Notes: generated from the letters alone by a model not told the origin. DNA of 53,131 nt from an uncultured Pirellula sp. (GCA_903892355.1 CAITIE010000004.1:1-53131), one strand, 5' to 3'. Numbered from the stretch's first letter, positions 36,000-45,471 are shown. Made by a program: numbers and translations.

Positions 36000-38900
36000 T
36001 TATTTCGTATCGGGGATTTCAATGGGCAGCATGCCCCAAAAAACCCCATGAGGATCCCCACGCTCGCTCAATGTTTCATCCATCACCGCAATGGTGCGAG
36101 GGACACTCGTTTTCACAATTTCGCGATCCCCAATGCGGACGGTGACGGGGGCGTTCATGTCCAGGAGATCGTCCTTGAGGAGAATATTGAGCTGTGTCAG
36201 TTCGGCCTGCTCGATCACGACTTCATTTCCAACCGCTTTGGCGATAACAAGTGGACGATCGCGAAGAAAAACCGGGTCCGTGCTCAACCAGTAGAAGCGA
36301 GGTTCGACGACGTCATCCTGTTTCCATACGATTTTCTTGGGAAATCGGTTGCGTGTATTCTGGTGCATCCATTGGATCGCCTCAGCGTCTTGACGGTCCA
36401 TCCAGTGCCCTTTCCCTTCGTGGATTTTTACATAGTGGTTGTATCCGTCCGGATCGGATTCATGCAGTTCTGCGAGCTTCGTTTTCCATTCGGCGGCAAT
36501 CTTGTTTCGATTGTATGCACCGTCATTAGCACCCATGTGGATCGTGAACGGTAGATTTCTCAGGCCCAATGGTGACGTTTCATTGGGGTGACCTGCCATC
36601 ATCGATGCGGCGGCGAAACGGTCAGCCATCCTCGGAGCGACTTGATAGACACCATCGCCACCGGCTGAGTAACCCATCAGATAGACTCGGTCCGGATTGA
36701 CGTTTTCAAAGAGAACGAAGTCTTGGATCAAACGGTCGAAGAAGGCGTCGATATGGGACTGGTGCCAAAGATCCCACGTGTCCGTAGGCGCGCGCGGTGC
36801 GACATAGACACCTTCTTCCGGTCGGTAGAGCCGTTTCTGGTTTTCCCACTGAGAGTCGTTGACTTTTTTGGGAGCACCACCACCTCCGTGCATCGAAATG
36901 TAGAGGCTGCGACCACCTTCGGGCATATCCCCGTAGACTTTGTAGGCAAACGGCATTTTGAGTTCACCGATCACGAGTTGCCTCGATTCGAATTCGTCGA
37001 TTCTGGACTGGCGTTGACGCCTTTGAAAGTCCTCGACCAATAACCGTTCCGCAGCGATCGCTTGTTCCTTGCTCAGCGGGAGTGTCGCGAACGCGTGTTG
37101 ATCGATGGCACCGCGCGAGCCCGGATCCATGGCCAAGTATTTCTCGAGGCCTTGGATGGCGGCATTGCTGTCACCCCCTTCTGGCATCGGATTTGGTTTC
37201 GGCTTGGGTTGCGGTTGTTCGCTCGGTACGTTCCAGGAGATCAATCGCGGTTGATCGCCGACTTGGAATCCATCCGACCAGCGGCGTTCTCCGACTTGCA
37301 CCTCAACCGTGTAGCTAGAGCCTTGCTTGAGGTACTGAAGCAAATGATCGTTCGAGTCGAACCCTTCGTCTTTTGTGGTTCCTTCGAGCACCACCGCGCC
37401 GGATTCATCCTTCACGCAGACTTTGGCCTGTGTCCTTGCCAGTGTTTTGGGGTCCACTACGCGGAAGGAAACCATCTGAGTACCTTCGGGTTGTTTGAAC
37501 CCGACTTGGGTGTAACGGTCGGTTACGTTGACCGCGCTGATGTAGTCGATGGATCGATCCCAGACAAGCGGAAATCGGAGCGGCGTCTTTTGGAAGCTGA
37601 CCGCGTAAATCGCATGCCTTGGATCATCCCGCTTGGCCGTCGAAGCCCTGCCGATGAACCAGGCTTGGTCGAGCTGATCACCGCTCGGTTCTGCCGCTCC
37701 GGTAAAATGCCATCCGTTGTCCCACACTTCAATCCACGAGTGGTTGCCACTGTTGTCCGACCATAAAGGGGTACCGACAAATCGGGCTGGAATACCCAGA
37801 GCTCGGCAAGCATCGATCAGCAGCACCGATAATCCAGTGCAAGAAGCCAACCCAGAATCCATCGATTCGTACGGACTCTGGTCGGCCTTGGCCCGTTTGG
37901 TCGAGTATTTCACCTTCACCATGGGATAAAGCTTTTGATTGAGCATCGCTGCCGCTTGGGCAGGCGTCGTCGCCCCGATGATCAACGGATAAAAACGATC
38001 TCGAAAATCCTTTCGCCATGCATCTCTGCGTTCGTTAATGTTCGCGTACGGAAGAATGTTGTTCAGAAAGATCTCCTTGGGGATTTGCTTTCCCCACGGG
38101 GCTTCTTCAAGCGTCTCGTGAGCGATTTGGATTTCGGAAAACAGGAAATCGGATTTGAGCGATTTCAAGTCGCGGAGGGGCATATTCGCGACCAGAAACT
38201 CAGCGGATTCGAATTGCGAGTCGGGAACAAGTCGAAGGAGTTGCTCAAGCTCTGTGCGGTTGTCTCCGGCGGCATCGAGCGCGTTCAATACGTCACTGCT
38301 CCATGTTCGAACTGCGAGTCGCGAGTCTTCAGCGACAGTTGCTACCAACCACGTGGTGCTACCCGCGGTGGATTCGCTCTGAGGTGATTCGCTCTGGGGT
38401 GATTCGTTCTGAGGCTGAGCAATCGACGCGAGATAGCCCGAGTTTGTCTTTAGGATCGCTGGTGACTTCAGCCCGTTTGCAATATTGGGGGTCCACTTTA
38501 GAGCCTCGAACGAATCTGCGAATTGCGCCTGAGCTCCTCGGTGAACCAATTGACGGTGATAGACTTCCATCAATTGATCGCGAAGCGTCAAGCGAGCGTC
38601 GGAAACGAAGGCCTCGGAGTCCGTGGAGTTCCTGAACAGGACGAAACCCCATCGCTCAGGACGGTGCATGTCGATGATCCCTTGCGGCGACCATACCCAG
38701 TTATCCTCAGGCCGTCCCGGCTTCTTTTGGTACTTGCCATCGACAATGTCGAACTCCCATTCCACGCGAGAAAACCCGAAACGCCAGTAATCACCATCCT
38801 TGGGTGGGGCAGATGCGTGCGTGAGCGACGTGAAAGAGGCCCATGGAATTGCAATCTCCACCGTCCATCCTTCATCGGTGTCCGAAGGGTCATTGAGGGT

Positions 38901-39500
38901 CCCTTGAAGGTGCACTGCTGTCTTTAGCCCGGCGATCTCAAAGCTATTGTCCGCCTTGCCCCCATCCTTGTAGGGGCGATCCAGGAACAGATCCCAAGTG
39001 GTGTTGAGAGTGTTCAATTCCAGTTCGGCGTATCGGTGATTATCTCCATCCGGATCAATAAAGACCTCGAAGTCATTATCCTGAAAAATAACCGCATCGT
39101 GTTCTCGGATGCTGCCTTGCAAGTGAGGTTCGAGAAGTTGGGCGGCGATGTACAGGGTTTCGTCATCCCAAAGAAGTTTCGCTCGCGTGGGATGCTTCGG
39201 TGCTGGGAGCGAAGGGCCTTGGATATCGATGAACTCGTCGGTCCAAACCGCATGCGCCCATTCCGTAGGATCCAATTTGCCATCGACCTGAATGGGTGCT
39301 TTGGTCCTCAGCGCGACGACGCCTCGAGGCATTATCGGACGCATGCGCCCCCAATCCCCAGCCGCAGCGTCCCCATCGGACACTTCGTTCGTTGATGTAT
39401 CACCGGCTAACCCTGTGGTTGCATCGAGGAATCCAGCGAACGCGAACAAACAGGAACTAAGGACCGAGGAACAGAGAACATGACTCCATCGAACGGACAT
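36000..39500 (-). CDS. Secreted multidomain protein: CBM9-like, transglutaminase-like and esterase domains
   Basis: A 1166-residue exported protein with three recognisable parts. After the signal peptide comes a CBM9-like/DOMON-type domain (about 70-270) starting APIQVDGKLDPTEWAHAVW. The middle has a transglutaminase-like domain with Cys near 553 (ASCTGLS) and His in GNHSWIEVW. The C-terminal part is an alpha/beta hydrolase of the PHB-depolymerase/esterase type with Ser near 945 (GYSAGGDG), Asp near 993 (GANDGAYN) and His near 1032 (GKGHWMD). This combination suggests a surface or secreted enzyme that binds and processes a complex polymer. A 15-bp array adds SESPQ units between the first and second domains. 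The start at 39500 gives the signal peptide; the extension to 39698 does not. Confidence 0.82.
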   Translation of the reverse strand: MSVRWSHVLCSSVLSSCLFAFAGFLDATTGLAGDTSTNEVSDGDAAAGDWGRMRPIMPRGVVALRTKAPIQVDGKLDPTEWAHAVWTDEFIDIQGPSLPAPKHPTRAKLLWDDETLYIAAQLLEPHLQGSIREHDAVIFQDNDFEVFIDPDGDNHRYAELELNTLNTTWDLFLDRPYKDGGKADNSFEIAGLKTAVHLQGTLNDPSDTDEGWTVEIAIPWASFTSLTHASAPPKDGDYWRFGFSRVEWEFDIVDGKYQKKPGRPEDNWVWSPQGIIDMHRPERWGFVLFRNSTDSEAFVSDARLTLRDQLMEVYHRQLVHRGAQAQFADSFEALKWTPNIANGLKSPAILKTNSGYLASIAQPQNESPQSESPQSESTAGSTTWLVATVAEDSRLAVRTWSSDVLNALDAAGDNRTELEQLLRLVPDSQFESAEFLVANMPLRDLKSLKSDFLFSEIQIAHETLEEAPWGKQIPKEIFLNNILPYANINERRDAWRKDFRDRFYPLIIGATTPAQAAAMLNQKLYPMVKVKYSTKRAKADQSPYESMDSGLASCTGLSVLLIDACRALGIPARFVGTPLWSDNSGNHSWIEVWDNGWHFTGAAEPSGDQLDQAWFIGRASTAKRDDPRHAIYAVSFQKTPLRFPLVWDRSIDYISAVNVTDRYTQVGFKQPEGTQMVSFRVVDPKTLARTQAKVCVKDESGAVVLEGTTKDEGFDSNDHLLQYLKQGSSYTVEVQVGERRWSDGFQVGDQPRLISWNVPSEQPQPKPKPNPMPEGGDSNAAIQGLEKYLAMDPGSRGAIDQHAFATLPLSKEQAIAAERLLVEDFQRRQRQSRIDEFESRQLVIGELKMPFAYKVYGDMPEGGRSLYISMHGGGGAPKKVNDSQWENQKRLYRPEEGVYVAPRAPTDTWDLWHQSHIDAFFDRLIQDFVLFENVNPDRVYLMGYSAGGDGVYQVAPRMADRFAAASMMAGHPNETSPLGLRNLPFTIHMGANDGAYNRNKIAAEWKTKLAELHESDPDGYNHYVKIHEGKGHWMDRQDAEAIQWMHQNTRNRFPKKIVWKQDDVVEPRFYWLSTDPVFLRDRPLVIAKAVGNEVVIEQAELTQLNILLKDDLLDMNAPVTVRIGDREIVKTSVPRTIAVMDETLSERGDPHGVFWGMLPIEIPDTK
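38371..38415. repeat. 15-bp in-frame tandem repeat, 3 copies
   Basis: GATTCGCTCTGAGGT at 38371-38385 with variants at 38386-38400 and 38401-38415. On the minus strand they encode ESPQ(S/N) units in the linker of the large multidomain protein. Confidence 0.9.
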
Positions 39501-39825
39501 GCGTTGATTCTTTCTGGTAAACGGCGAGGTAACAACGAGATAACAATCAAAACAATTCGCAAATTGCCATTTCGGGTTCGTTACATAGGATAACCCAGTC
39601 AATTTCCAAACGGGATCCCTGAATCCGAACCGGCTCCGGTAAAAGGTTCGGAAAACGAGAGGTTCGCGTGGCTGTACCCGGCATGTCTGGGTCGTCATCT
39701 TTGGGAGAACACGGAAAAGACTCGGCTATGGATCCAAGCAGCTTGTTCGACAAGCTCGCTGTGAATTGTTCCGAGCGATACTTTTCCCAGATCGGATTTC
39801 TCAACACGGAATTTCTTAATACAGA
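39501..39825. other. Intergenic region between cutC and the multidomain gene
   Basis: No gene supported. The short minus-strand frames here have no motifs. No clear promoter or terminator was found. Confidence 0.45.
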
Positions 39826-40569
39826 CTAACGATGGCTCGCCAGCCACTGATCCAACAGGAATCGCACGGCGCGAATTTCGTCAGCGGCAGGCAGGCGTGA
39901 CTGTTGGCTATCCAACGAGGTTCCGCGAAAGGAACCGTGCAACTGGCGGCAACCGGTGCGGTTTAGGATCTCCGTCGCGTTGAGTCGTGAGATCCCACCT
40001 GCGGGAAGGATCTCCATTTTTTCACCGAATGCTTCCTGCCATGCGCGAAGTTGTTCCGTAGAGTCTTCAGCACGTTCCGCGCCACCGCTAGATAGGATGC
40101 GGCAGTAACCCAAATCGAGGAGTCTCGGGATGGCTAACATGGGGTTCGGGACTAGGTCAAAGACGCGATGGATGACCCGCTCCACGTTCGGGAAGCGATG
40201 TGCGATCGATTCCAAAAAATCCCAGTTCAAACCATTACCTTGAACACTGGCTCCCACGGCGATACCGGTGCACCCCAAATCGATGGCGGCTTGAGCCTCA
40301 TCGTGCATGTGTTGCAATTCCACGTCGCCAAAATAGAAGTCCCCAGGGCGGCAACGGATCAGCGCAACGGTCTTCATCGGCCGCGATTGCGACTTGGTTA
40401 TTTGGAGATCGGCGCGAAGGGATTCCTGCAAATCGATCGCTTGGCGAATGAGCGATTGGGATGGAGTGATGCCACCCACCTCAAGCCGCTCGCTGAGTTC
40501 GATCCGCTGCGCACCGGCCGATGCTGCAATTCGAGCCCCCTCCACACTGTCGACACATACTTCGAGCAT
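39826..40569 (-). CDS. cutC: CutC family protein
   Basis: A 247-residue TIM-barrel protein. Family segments are MLEVCVDSVEGARIAASAGA, RIELSERLEVGGITPS, IRCRPGDFYF, GASVQGNGLNWDF, HRVFDLVPNP and ILSSGGAERAEDS. CutC was linked to copper tolerance in E. coli, but that role has been questioned and the biochemical activity is unknown. AGAGG lies ten bases before the start. Confidence 0.9.
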   Translation of the reverse strand: MLEVCVDSVEGARIAASAGAQRIELSERLEVGGITPSQSLIRQAIDLQESLRADLQITKSQSRPMKTVALIRCRPGDFYFGDVELQHMHDEAQAAIDLGCTGIAVGASVQGNGLNWDFLESIAHRFPNVERVIHRVFDLVPNPMLAIPRLLDLGYCRILSSGGAERAEDSTEQLRAWQEAFGEKMEILPAGGISRLNATEILNRTGCRQLHGSFRGTSLDSQQSRLPAADEIRAVRFLLDQWLASHR

Positions 40570-41025
40570 GACCTAATAGCCTCTCATAGCCTTTCCTATC
40601 TTCGGGTACCCAACACGAGGGTACCCAAAATTCAATGAGGCGAAACGTTCGGTTATGCATGCCCTTTCGCAATAATCCCGTCACTTGGGGGGATTTCGGG
40701 CTGCTAAAAGGGGGTGGGGACGAAACGTCGCACAGTTTTTCCCCAATGAAATCATTGATGGGAGTGGTTTTTGGGGATCGCAAGCCAAAAAAAATCAAAA
40801 AGTTACCGACGCTCGCAAATCGCAACCTACATTTTGCTGTCGCCACGGGAAAAGCCGCTGCGGACAACAAACCATCGAGCCAATCAACCAGAGCTGCTCC
40901 GCTGATACCTTCAGCATGCAGTCTTGACTGTTCCTCGGTGGATCGAAGTCCGAGGGTTTTCGCCCCATGCGAATCAACATTAGAGTCACACCCAGATTCA
41001 CCATTTTTTTAAGGGTTCGTTTCGA
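40570..41025. other. Upstream region of the secretin cluster
   Basis: No gene recognised in 456 bp. It holds a direct repeat GGGTACCCA near 40606-40628, a small GACG-AAA-CGTC palindrome (40719-40729) and G/T-rich tracts. It must contain the promoter for the 41026 gene; TTGACT near 40924 could be a -35 element but I found no convincing -10 partner. Confidence 0.5.
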
Positions 41026-41553
41026 ATGCGTTTTCATCGTTTTCTTACCGTTGCATTTGCGTTTGCCACTGTTTTCACTTGCAACACCGTTTTTGGCCAA
41101 GCCACCGGGACCCAAACCCTCAAGGTTATTGTTCCAACCAGTGTCAGCATCTCGGCACCATCTGCTGCAACGATCACTCACAACGAAACGAACTCAGCAC
41201 AAGCTTTCCCCGCTCAGCAATGGGTGGTTAAAGGGAATGCCAAGTCAGGCGTGAATGTGTCTTTCTCAACGGGCTCAGCATTCGTCAACAAGGACGATGC
41301 TACCCAGAAGCGAGATGCCAAGCTGACTCTTGCCATCGGTGATACCGCGGGCCCAGGTACCTGGACGCTTGGAAATCCGTCCGACACCACCGACTATTCA
41401 AAGAATGACGAAGTCGCACAGGTCACCGCTTCGTCCAACGGGGTCGGCCGTGCCAACCTGAACTTGACTGTTGAGTTCCAAACGGTTGAGTATGGTTTGT
41501 TCGCAGCAGGCGAATACTCCACGGTCATCACCGGCACCGTCGCAGCGAACTAA
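41026..41553 (+). CDS. Small exported beta-sandwich protein (pilin/WxL-like), unknown family
   Basis: A 175-residue protein with a clear signal peptide (FLTVAFAFATVFTCNTVFGQ, cut before ATG). The mature part is all-beta in character, Thr/Ser/Val-rich and lacks Cys. It opens with LKVIVPTSVSISAPSAATIT and closes with AAGEYSTVITGTVAAN. This resembles the fold plan of DUF4402, Csu-type spore coat U pilins and WxL domains, including one TWTL. I infer, but cannot prove, a surface subunit. AAGGG lies upstream of the ATG. A strong terminator follows, then a lipoprotein secretin and an Ig-like protein in the same direction, suggesting they export and assemble it. Confidence 0.75.
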   Translation: MRFHRFLTVAFAFATVFTCNTVFGQATGTQTLKVIVPTSVSISAPSAATITHNETNSAQAFPAQQWVVKGNAKSGVNVSFSTGSAFVNKDDATQKRDAKLTLAIGDTAGPGTWTLGNPSDTTDYSKNDEVAQVTASSNGVGRANLNLTVEFQTVEYGLFAAGEYSTVITGTVAAN

Positions 41554-41820
41554 ATCAAGCGGTGGAATATACGCTACAGTAACTGTCAATCGTACCGAAG
41601 AATCAAAACCGCGGCGACGCTCAGCGTCGTCCGCGGTTTTTGCTTTAATGCTAGCGTTTCCCTCGTAGGATTTAGGGATTTCTTCTTTGAAAGATACTTC
41701 AACGTCTATTGCATTTAGGCTCACACAGTGAGTAAAAGCCTCTGCCGGGAAACGCCTTCCCAAAACGTGAAGTGCATCTTTTAGTTTCGGGAGTTTGGAT
41801 TCATCACTCGATTTTCATCG
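41554..41820 (+). other. Terminator-bearing gap between subunit and secretin genes
   Basis: Besides the terminator at 41605-41642 I see no element here. The secretin gene must be expressed by read-through or from its own promoter in 41643-41820, where no clear -35/-10 pair is visible. Confidence 0.5.
41605..41642 (+). terminator. Intrinsic terminator after the beta-sandwich gene
   Basis: Long stem AAACCGCGG(C)GACGC/GCGTC(GT)CCGCGGTTT with a short loop and a T-run. Its position between the small exported protein and the secretin would favour high expression of the first gene over the rest. Confidence 0.85.
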
Positions 41821-43752
41821 TTGAGTTTTTCGCGGATCTTCTGTCTATTGCTGATTGCAGCCGTAAACTCCTCGGGCTGTCTTGGCAAAAACAAGATGGT
41901 CAAGCGAACGGTACAGGACCTGTACCAGGAAGCTCTCCAGTCGGCGGCGGAGAGACCAGAGTTCGTGCGCCCTGCGGTCCCGGAATATGGCGTCGAACAG
42001 TTCGATGCCGCTGGTAATAGAGTCCCCTCCCTTTCCTGCGATGGGATTCCAATTGAGATGCTGGAGCCATCGCTTCCGCTTGAATCGAACGTTCTCGTAG
42101 GTAGTTCCATTTCCTCGTCGGTGAAAACGGAATCTGGAGTTCCTCGGGTTCCACCTGCCACCAAGAAGGAACTCGTAAAGAACGAACTCACGCGAAAAGA
42201 CAGCAGTGGTTTCAAAGATAGCAGTGGTTTCAAAGATAGGGATGCACTCGAAGCCACCGACGAAGAACCTCTTCCGTTGCTCGAACGCGATAAGCAGGAA
42301 TTGGATTCCGAGGACGAAAACCTCATCGAGGATCAGGATCCCCCGGTGGTGTCGACGGTGTCGACTCGCAAGCATCGGCAGCTTCTTTCCAAAGCAACTG
42401 CAGGTGCGCGAAAAGCATCCTCAAAGCTCGATCAGCAAAACTCGAAGGCCACGTCCCGTAGCAACCCTAAGAAACCTGAGGTCGTTCACGCTTCGTTCCG
42501 GGATACGGGACGTATTGTCGTCGTTTCCGCCCCTGGTGAGTTGCAAGATCCCCTGTCAGACTCCGACACGATGGACGACATGGGGATTACAGAGTCCTTC
42601 GATCAAACCGACATTCGCGAGGCGCTCAATATCATCGCGGCCCAAGGAAAAAAGTCAGTGGTTATCGACGACACGATCGGTGGCGTCGTCAGCGCTGAGA
42701 TTATCAACATGGAGTTCGAGTCAGCCCTTAAGTCGTTGCTGCAACCGCTCGCACTCTATTACGCCAAAGACGGGGATAGGTACATCATTGCCCCAGCAGA
42801 CCCCGATTCTCCACTGTATCCCTACATCGCCAAACGCAGCCTGTACGCGCCAAAGTTTCAGGACACAGCGAGCTTAACGACCATGCTCCCGACGCGCTAC
42901 AAGAAGTATTACCAGATCTCGCCGGAGCGAAACCTGATCATGGTGGACGCTCCGAATCGAATCGCTGAGGAAATCGAAGAGCGATTGCTGGAACTGGATA
43001 AACCAATTCCACAGGTAGAGCTAGAAGCCATCGTATGCGTTGTTGCTCCGGACAGTTCCTTCCGATTCGGCCTGGATTGGGGCCATCGTGTTGGGGGGGC
43101 AGAATCCGAGGATCTCAATGTCTCGATGAACAATCTGGGCCTAAAGTCCGCTGTAAGCGCGGATGGTGCACGAAATATGTTCTCTGATTTCGCAGTCACT
43201 TCGGCTTTCGTTCGACTCTTGGCTCAAGAGGGCTACATCACGATACGGGCTCAACCCCGTGTAACGGCCAAAGATGGCGAAAAAGCACATATTTCGATCA
43301 ATCGTGAAACGTTTTTTAGCTTACAGCCGAACAACAGCAGCGTCTTCTTTCAGCAGAGCATCCAAAAAGTCGAAGCAGGGATTTCGCTTGAAATCACCCC
43401 TCGGGTCCATGACGACATGGTTAGCGTCAAAATCGGTAAAGCGGAGGTTAGCGAATATCTTCGTACACAAACGGGTAATGCGGATGTGAGCGGGATGGTT
43501 AATCCAATCATCGATCGTCGCAGTGTTTCCACTGAAGTTATGGTTCGAGACGGCCATACAATCGTTATCGGCGGATTAGTCCAACGTCAAACTGTGGATC
43601 GAATCGCCCAAGTGCCATTCTTTAGCAGCATACCGATCGCGGGCAAGCTATTTGAGAGCATCGAGAAGCAAGAGCAGGATGCGGAAGTGGCTATTTTTAT
43701 CTGCCCTAGAATTGTACCGGTTGGTTCCCTATGTCCAGAATCTACTCCTTAG
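41821..43752 (+). CDS. Lipoprotein secretin (GspD/PilQ superfamily)
   Basis: A 643-residue outer-membrane channel protein. The signal ends in the lipobox NSSGC with Cys20, so the protein is a lipoprotein as in BfpB/PilN-type secretins. A charged, low-complexity region (about 40-250) includes a duplicated DSSGFK. An STN/N0-like domain (about 258-325) spans DIREALNIIAAQGKKSVVID. N-domain-like sequence runs to about 400 (ISPERNLIMVDAPNRIAEEI). The secretin pore domain (about 405-640) has the family signature VMVRDGHTIVIGGLV and the lip IPIAGKLFE. The start is TTG without a clear ribosome site. No ATPase, pseudopilin or platform gene is adjacent, so it is a stand-alone secretin. Confidence 0.87.
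   Translation: MSFSRIFCLLLIAAVNSSGCLGKNKMVKRTVQDLYQEALQSAAERPEFVRPAVPEYGVEQFDAAGNRVPSLSCDGIPIEMLEPSLPLESNVLVGSSISSSVKTESGVPRVPPATKKELVKNELTRKDSSGFKDSSGFKDRDALEATDEEPLPLLERDKQELDSEDENLIEDQDPPVVSTVSTRKHRQLLSKATAGARKASSKLDQQNSKATSRSNPKKPEVVHASFRDTGRIVVVSAPGELQDPLSDSDTMDDMGITESFDQTDIREALNIIAAQGKKSVVIDDTIGGVVSAEIINMEFESALKSLLQPLALYYAKDGDRYIIAPADPDSPLYPYIAKRSLYAPKFQDTASLTTMLPTRYKKYYQISPERNLIMVDAPNRIAEEIEERLLELDKPIPQVELEAIVCVVAPDSSFRFGLDWGHRVGGAESEDLNVSMNNLGLKSAVSADGARNMFSDFAVTSAFVRLLAQEGYITIRAQPRVTAKDGEKAHISINRETFFSLQPNNSSVFFQQSIQKVEAGISLEITPRVHDDMVSVKIGKAEVSEYLRTQTGNADVSGMVNPIIDRRSVSTEVMVRDGHTIVIGGLVQRQTVDRIAQVPFFSSIPIAGKLFESIEKQEQDAEVAIFICPRIVPVGSLCPESTP
42199..42234. repeat. 18-bp in-frame tandem repeat, 2 copies
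   Basis: GACAGCAGTGGTTTCAAA and GATAGCAGTGGTTTCAAA at 42199-42216 and 42217-42234, encoding DSSGFK twice in the charged N-terminal region of the secretin. Confidence 0.9.
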
Positions 43753-45398
43753 TTTTCACCGCTAGCATGGTCCTGTTCGTGGCATGCGCTGCTGCTCCAC
43801 AAACAGCGTTGGCTCAGAAAGCCGGACGCGGCAATCAAATCGTGGTTCGCGAGTCGTTTGAACCCACGTTTCGAATCGAGCCCCTCGTAAACCGACTCAA
43901 TGGCCGAGGCAACGAAGAACTTCCGTTCAAGTTCAATATCGAGTCCGCCAATCGCGATACCACGGTCGAAATTGTTCCGATCGGACTTGCTCAAGACATC
44001 TCGGGGCAGGTTCTGCACAACACCGATCTGAAAACCTCGGACACGATTCGGATCCTTACCCCGCAAACATTAAAGCTCGAAGCGAACAAATCGGCGTACA
44101 TCGAAGGGCTCGTCAAGATTCCTCGTGGAGAAGCCAAGCACCATTCCTATGGAATCATGGTCCGCGATATCGGAAGCGATAACAACCTTGCACCGTCATT
44201 TGACCCCAGCGGAAAACGAAAGACCCAAGCGGGCGTCCGTTTCATGACCCAATATGTTCTACGTCTCGACGTCGAAGTCGACGGCAACCGGGGTGAACAA
44301 GTCCAACAGTTGTTGATCGAGGAAGCTTCGATCCTACCGCGCAACGGTCGACCACTCCTTCAAGCAATCGTTACTAATCCTACGGACACCACGTTTGAAT
44401 TTGAGCTCCGAGCTCGGCTCCGCTCCTCGCCGAGCGATCGGACCGCCAAACAAGTCAGCTTGGTCATGCCTATTCGCGCTGCCAACGAAGACGACTCTCG
44501 CAAGATCGGACGTATTCTCGGTAAGTCGAGGATTCGGATGGAAGAGCTTTTGCCCGAAGCCATAGCCGGCGGGCAATACGAAGTGGATCTCGAAGTCTGG
44601 AGCGACCAACGGGCCGTCAAGAAGAAAACCATCTCTATTGACGTCGATGCGGAGGATTTCCCTGCTCAGGAAGTGGTCATCGCACAAGTCGGTCCCGGGC
44701 TGCAAGTTTCCCCCGCACAAATTGAACTTTCCCAGCTCCGCGGTGGCAGTCGCCGTGTGTCGCTCCTCCTAAAAAACCACGGCAAAGAGGAGAAGACCAT
44801 ACAACTCAAAGCGATTGGCGCAGATGAACTTCCATTGGGAAGTGTTACCTTCCAACCCTCGACCGTAAAGCTCGCTCCCGGTGCCTCGCGAAAAATCGCG
44901 ATGACCTTGATCGGCGGGCACAGCGACCATGCATTCGCCTACGGGCATGTGCTTATCGAGTCTCAGTCGGATCGGAAGGAGTTTCGAGATACGAGACGGT
45001 TGCCGCTGGCGATCCTCTACAAGAAAGGTGGCGAGACCAACATCAATGTGTCTCCGCTCGCATGGGATCCCAACGGTAAATACCCAGCATTCCGAACCAC
45101 GTTGGAAAATACAGGTACGCTTCACTTCCCTGTCGATGCTCGGCTGACGATCAGCTCCGAGCTGGGCCGTCGCTATCAAGTCCTCGGGGGATTCGGTCAG
45201 TGGGTGATGCCTGGGCAAAAAGCACAAATCGCCTTCCGGCTCGATTTTCCACTCCCACCGGATAACTACAAACTCAAGTGCGAGTTCATCACCGGTGGCG
45301 ATCCCGCGGTCGTCGAACAAGAGTTCGTCGTGTCGGACCTCACCGACGCCGCGGACAAGAAACCGGTCTCAACCGATAGCGCGAGGAAAGTAAACTAG
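43731..45398 (+). CDS. Exported multi-Ig-like protein, chaperone/WxL-interacting type
   Basis: A 555-residue protein with a signal peptide (VLFVACAAAPQTALA, cut before QKA). The N-terminal domain (about 40-150) has the layout of pilus-chaperone or DUF916-like domains: FRIEPLVN at the start and LKLEANKSAYIEGLVKIPRG later. At least two more Ig-like beta domains follow, one opening LQVSPAQIELSQLRGGSRRV and closing VTFQPSTVKLAPGASRKIAM. No family can be named. Its ATG overlaps the secretin gene by 22 bp, implying translational coupling and joint function. Together with the small beta-sandwich protein it suggests a chaperone-and-pore assembly route for a surface structure. Confidence 0.75.
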   Translation: MSRIYSLVFTASMVLFVACAAAPQTALAQKAGRGNQIVVRESFEPTFRIEPLVNRLNGRGNEELPFKFNIESANRDTTVEIVPIGLAQDISGQVLHNTDLKTSDTIRILTPQTLKLEANKSAYIEGLVKIPRGEAKHHSYGIMVRDIGSDNNLAPSFDPSGKRKTQAGVRFMTQYVLRLDVEVDGNRGEQVQQLLIEEASILPRNGRPLLQAIVTNPTDTTFEFELRARLRSSPSDRTAKQVSLVMPIRAANEDDSRKIGRILGKSRIRMEELLPEAIAGGQYEVDLEVWSDQRAVKKKTISIDVDAEDFPAQEVVIAQVGPGLQVSPAQIELSQLRGGSRRVSLLLKNHGKEEKTIQLKAIGADELPLGSVTFQPSTVKLAPGASRKIAMTLIGGHSDHAFAYGHVLIESQSDRKEFRDTRRLPLAILYKKGGETNINVSPLAWDPNGKYPAFRTTLENTGTLHFPVDARLTISSELGRRYQVLGGFGQWVMPGQKAQIAFRLDFPLPPDNYKLKCEFITGGDPAVVEQEFVVSDLTDAADKKPVSTDSARKVN

Positions 45399-45438
45399 CG
45401 GCTTGCGTCGCAGTCGTCTCGCCATACCGACAACCACC

Positions 45439-45471
45439 GGGTTCATGCTTGTGCGGCACAGGAATGAACCC
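45439..45471. terminator. Long hairpin between convergent genes
   Basis: Stem GGGTTCAT/ATGAACCC extended inward by a further six pairs after one mismatch. It lies 40 bp after the Ig-like gene and 130 bp before the end of the convergent PEP-CTERM-like gene. It has no T-run, so its role as terminator is tentative. Confidence 0.45.
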
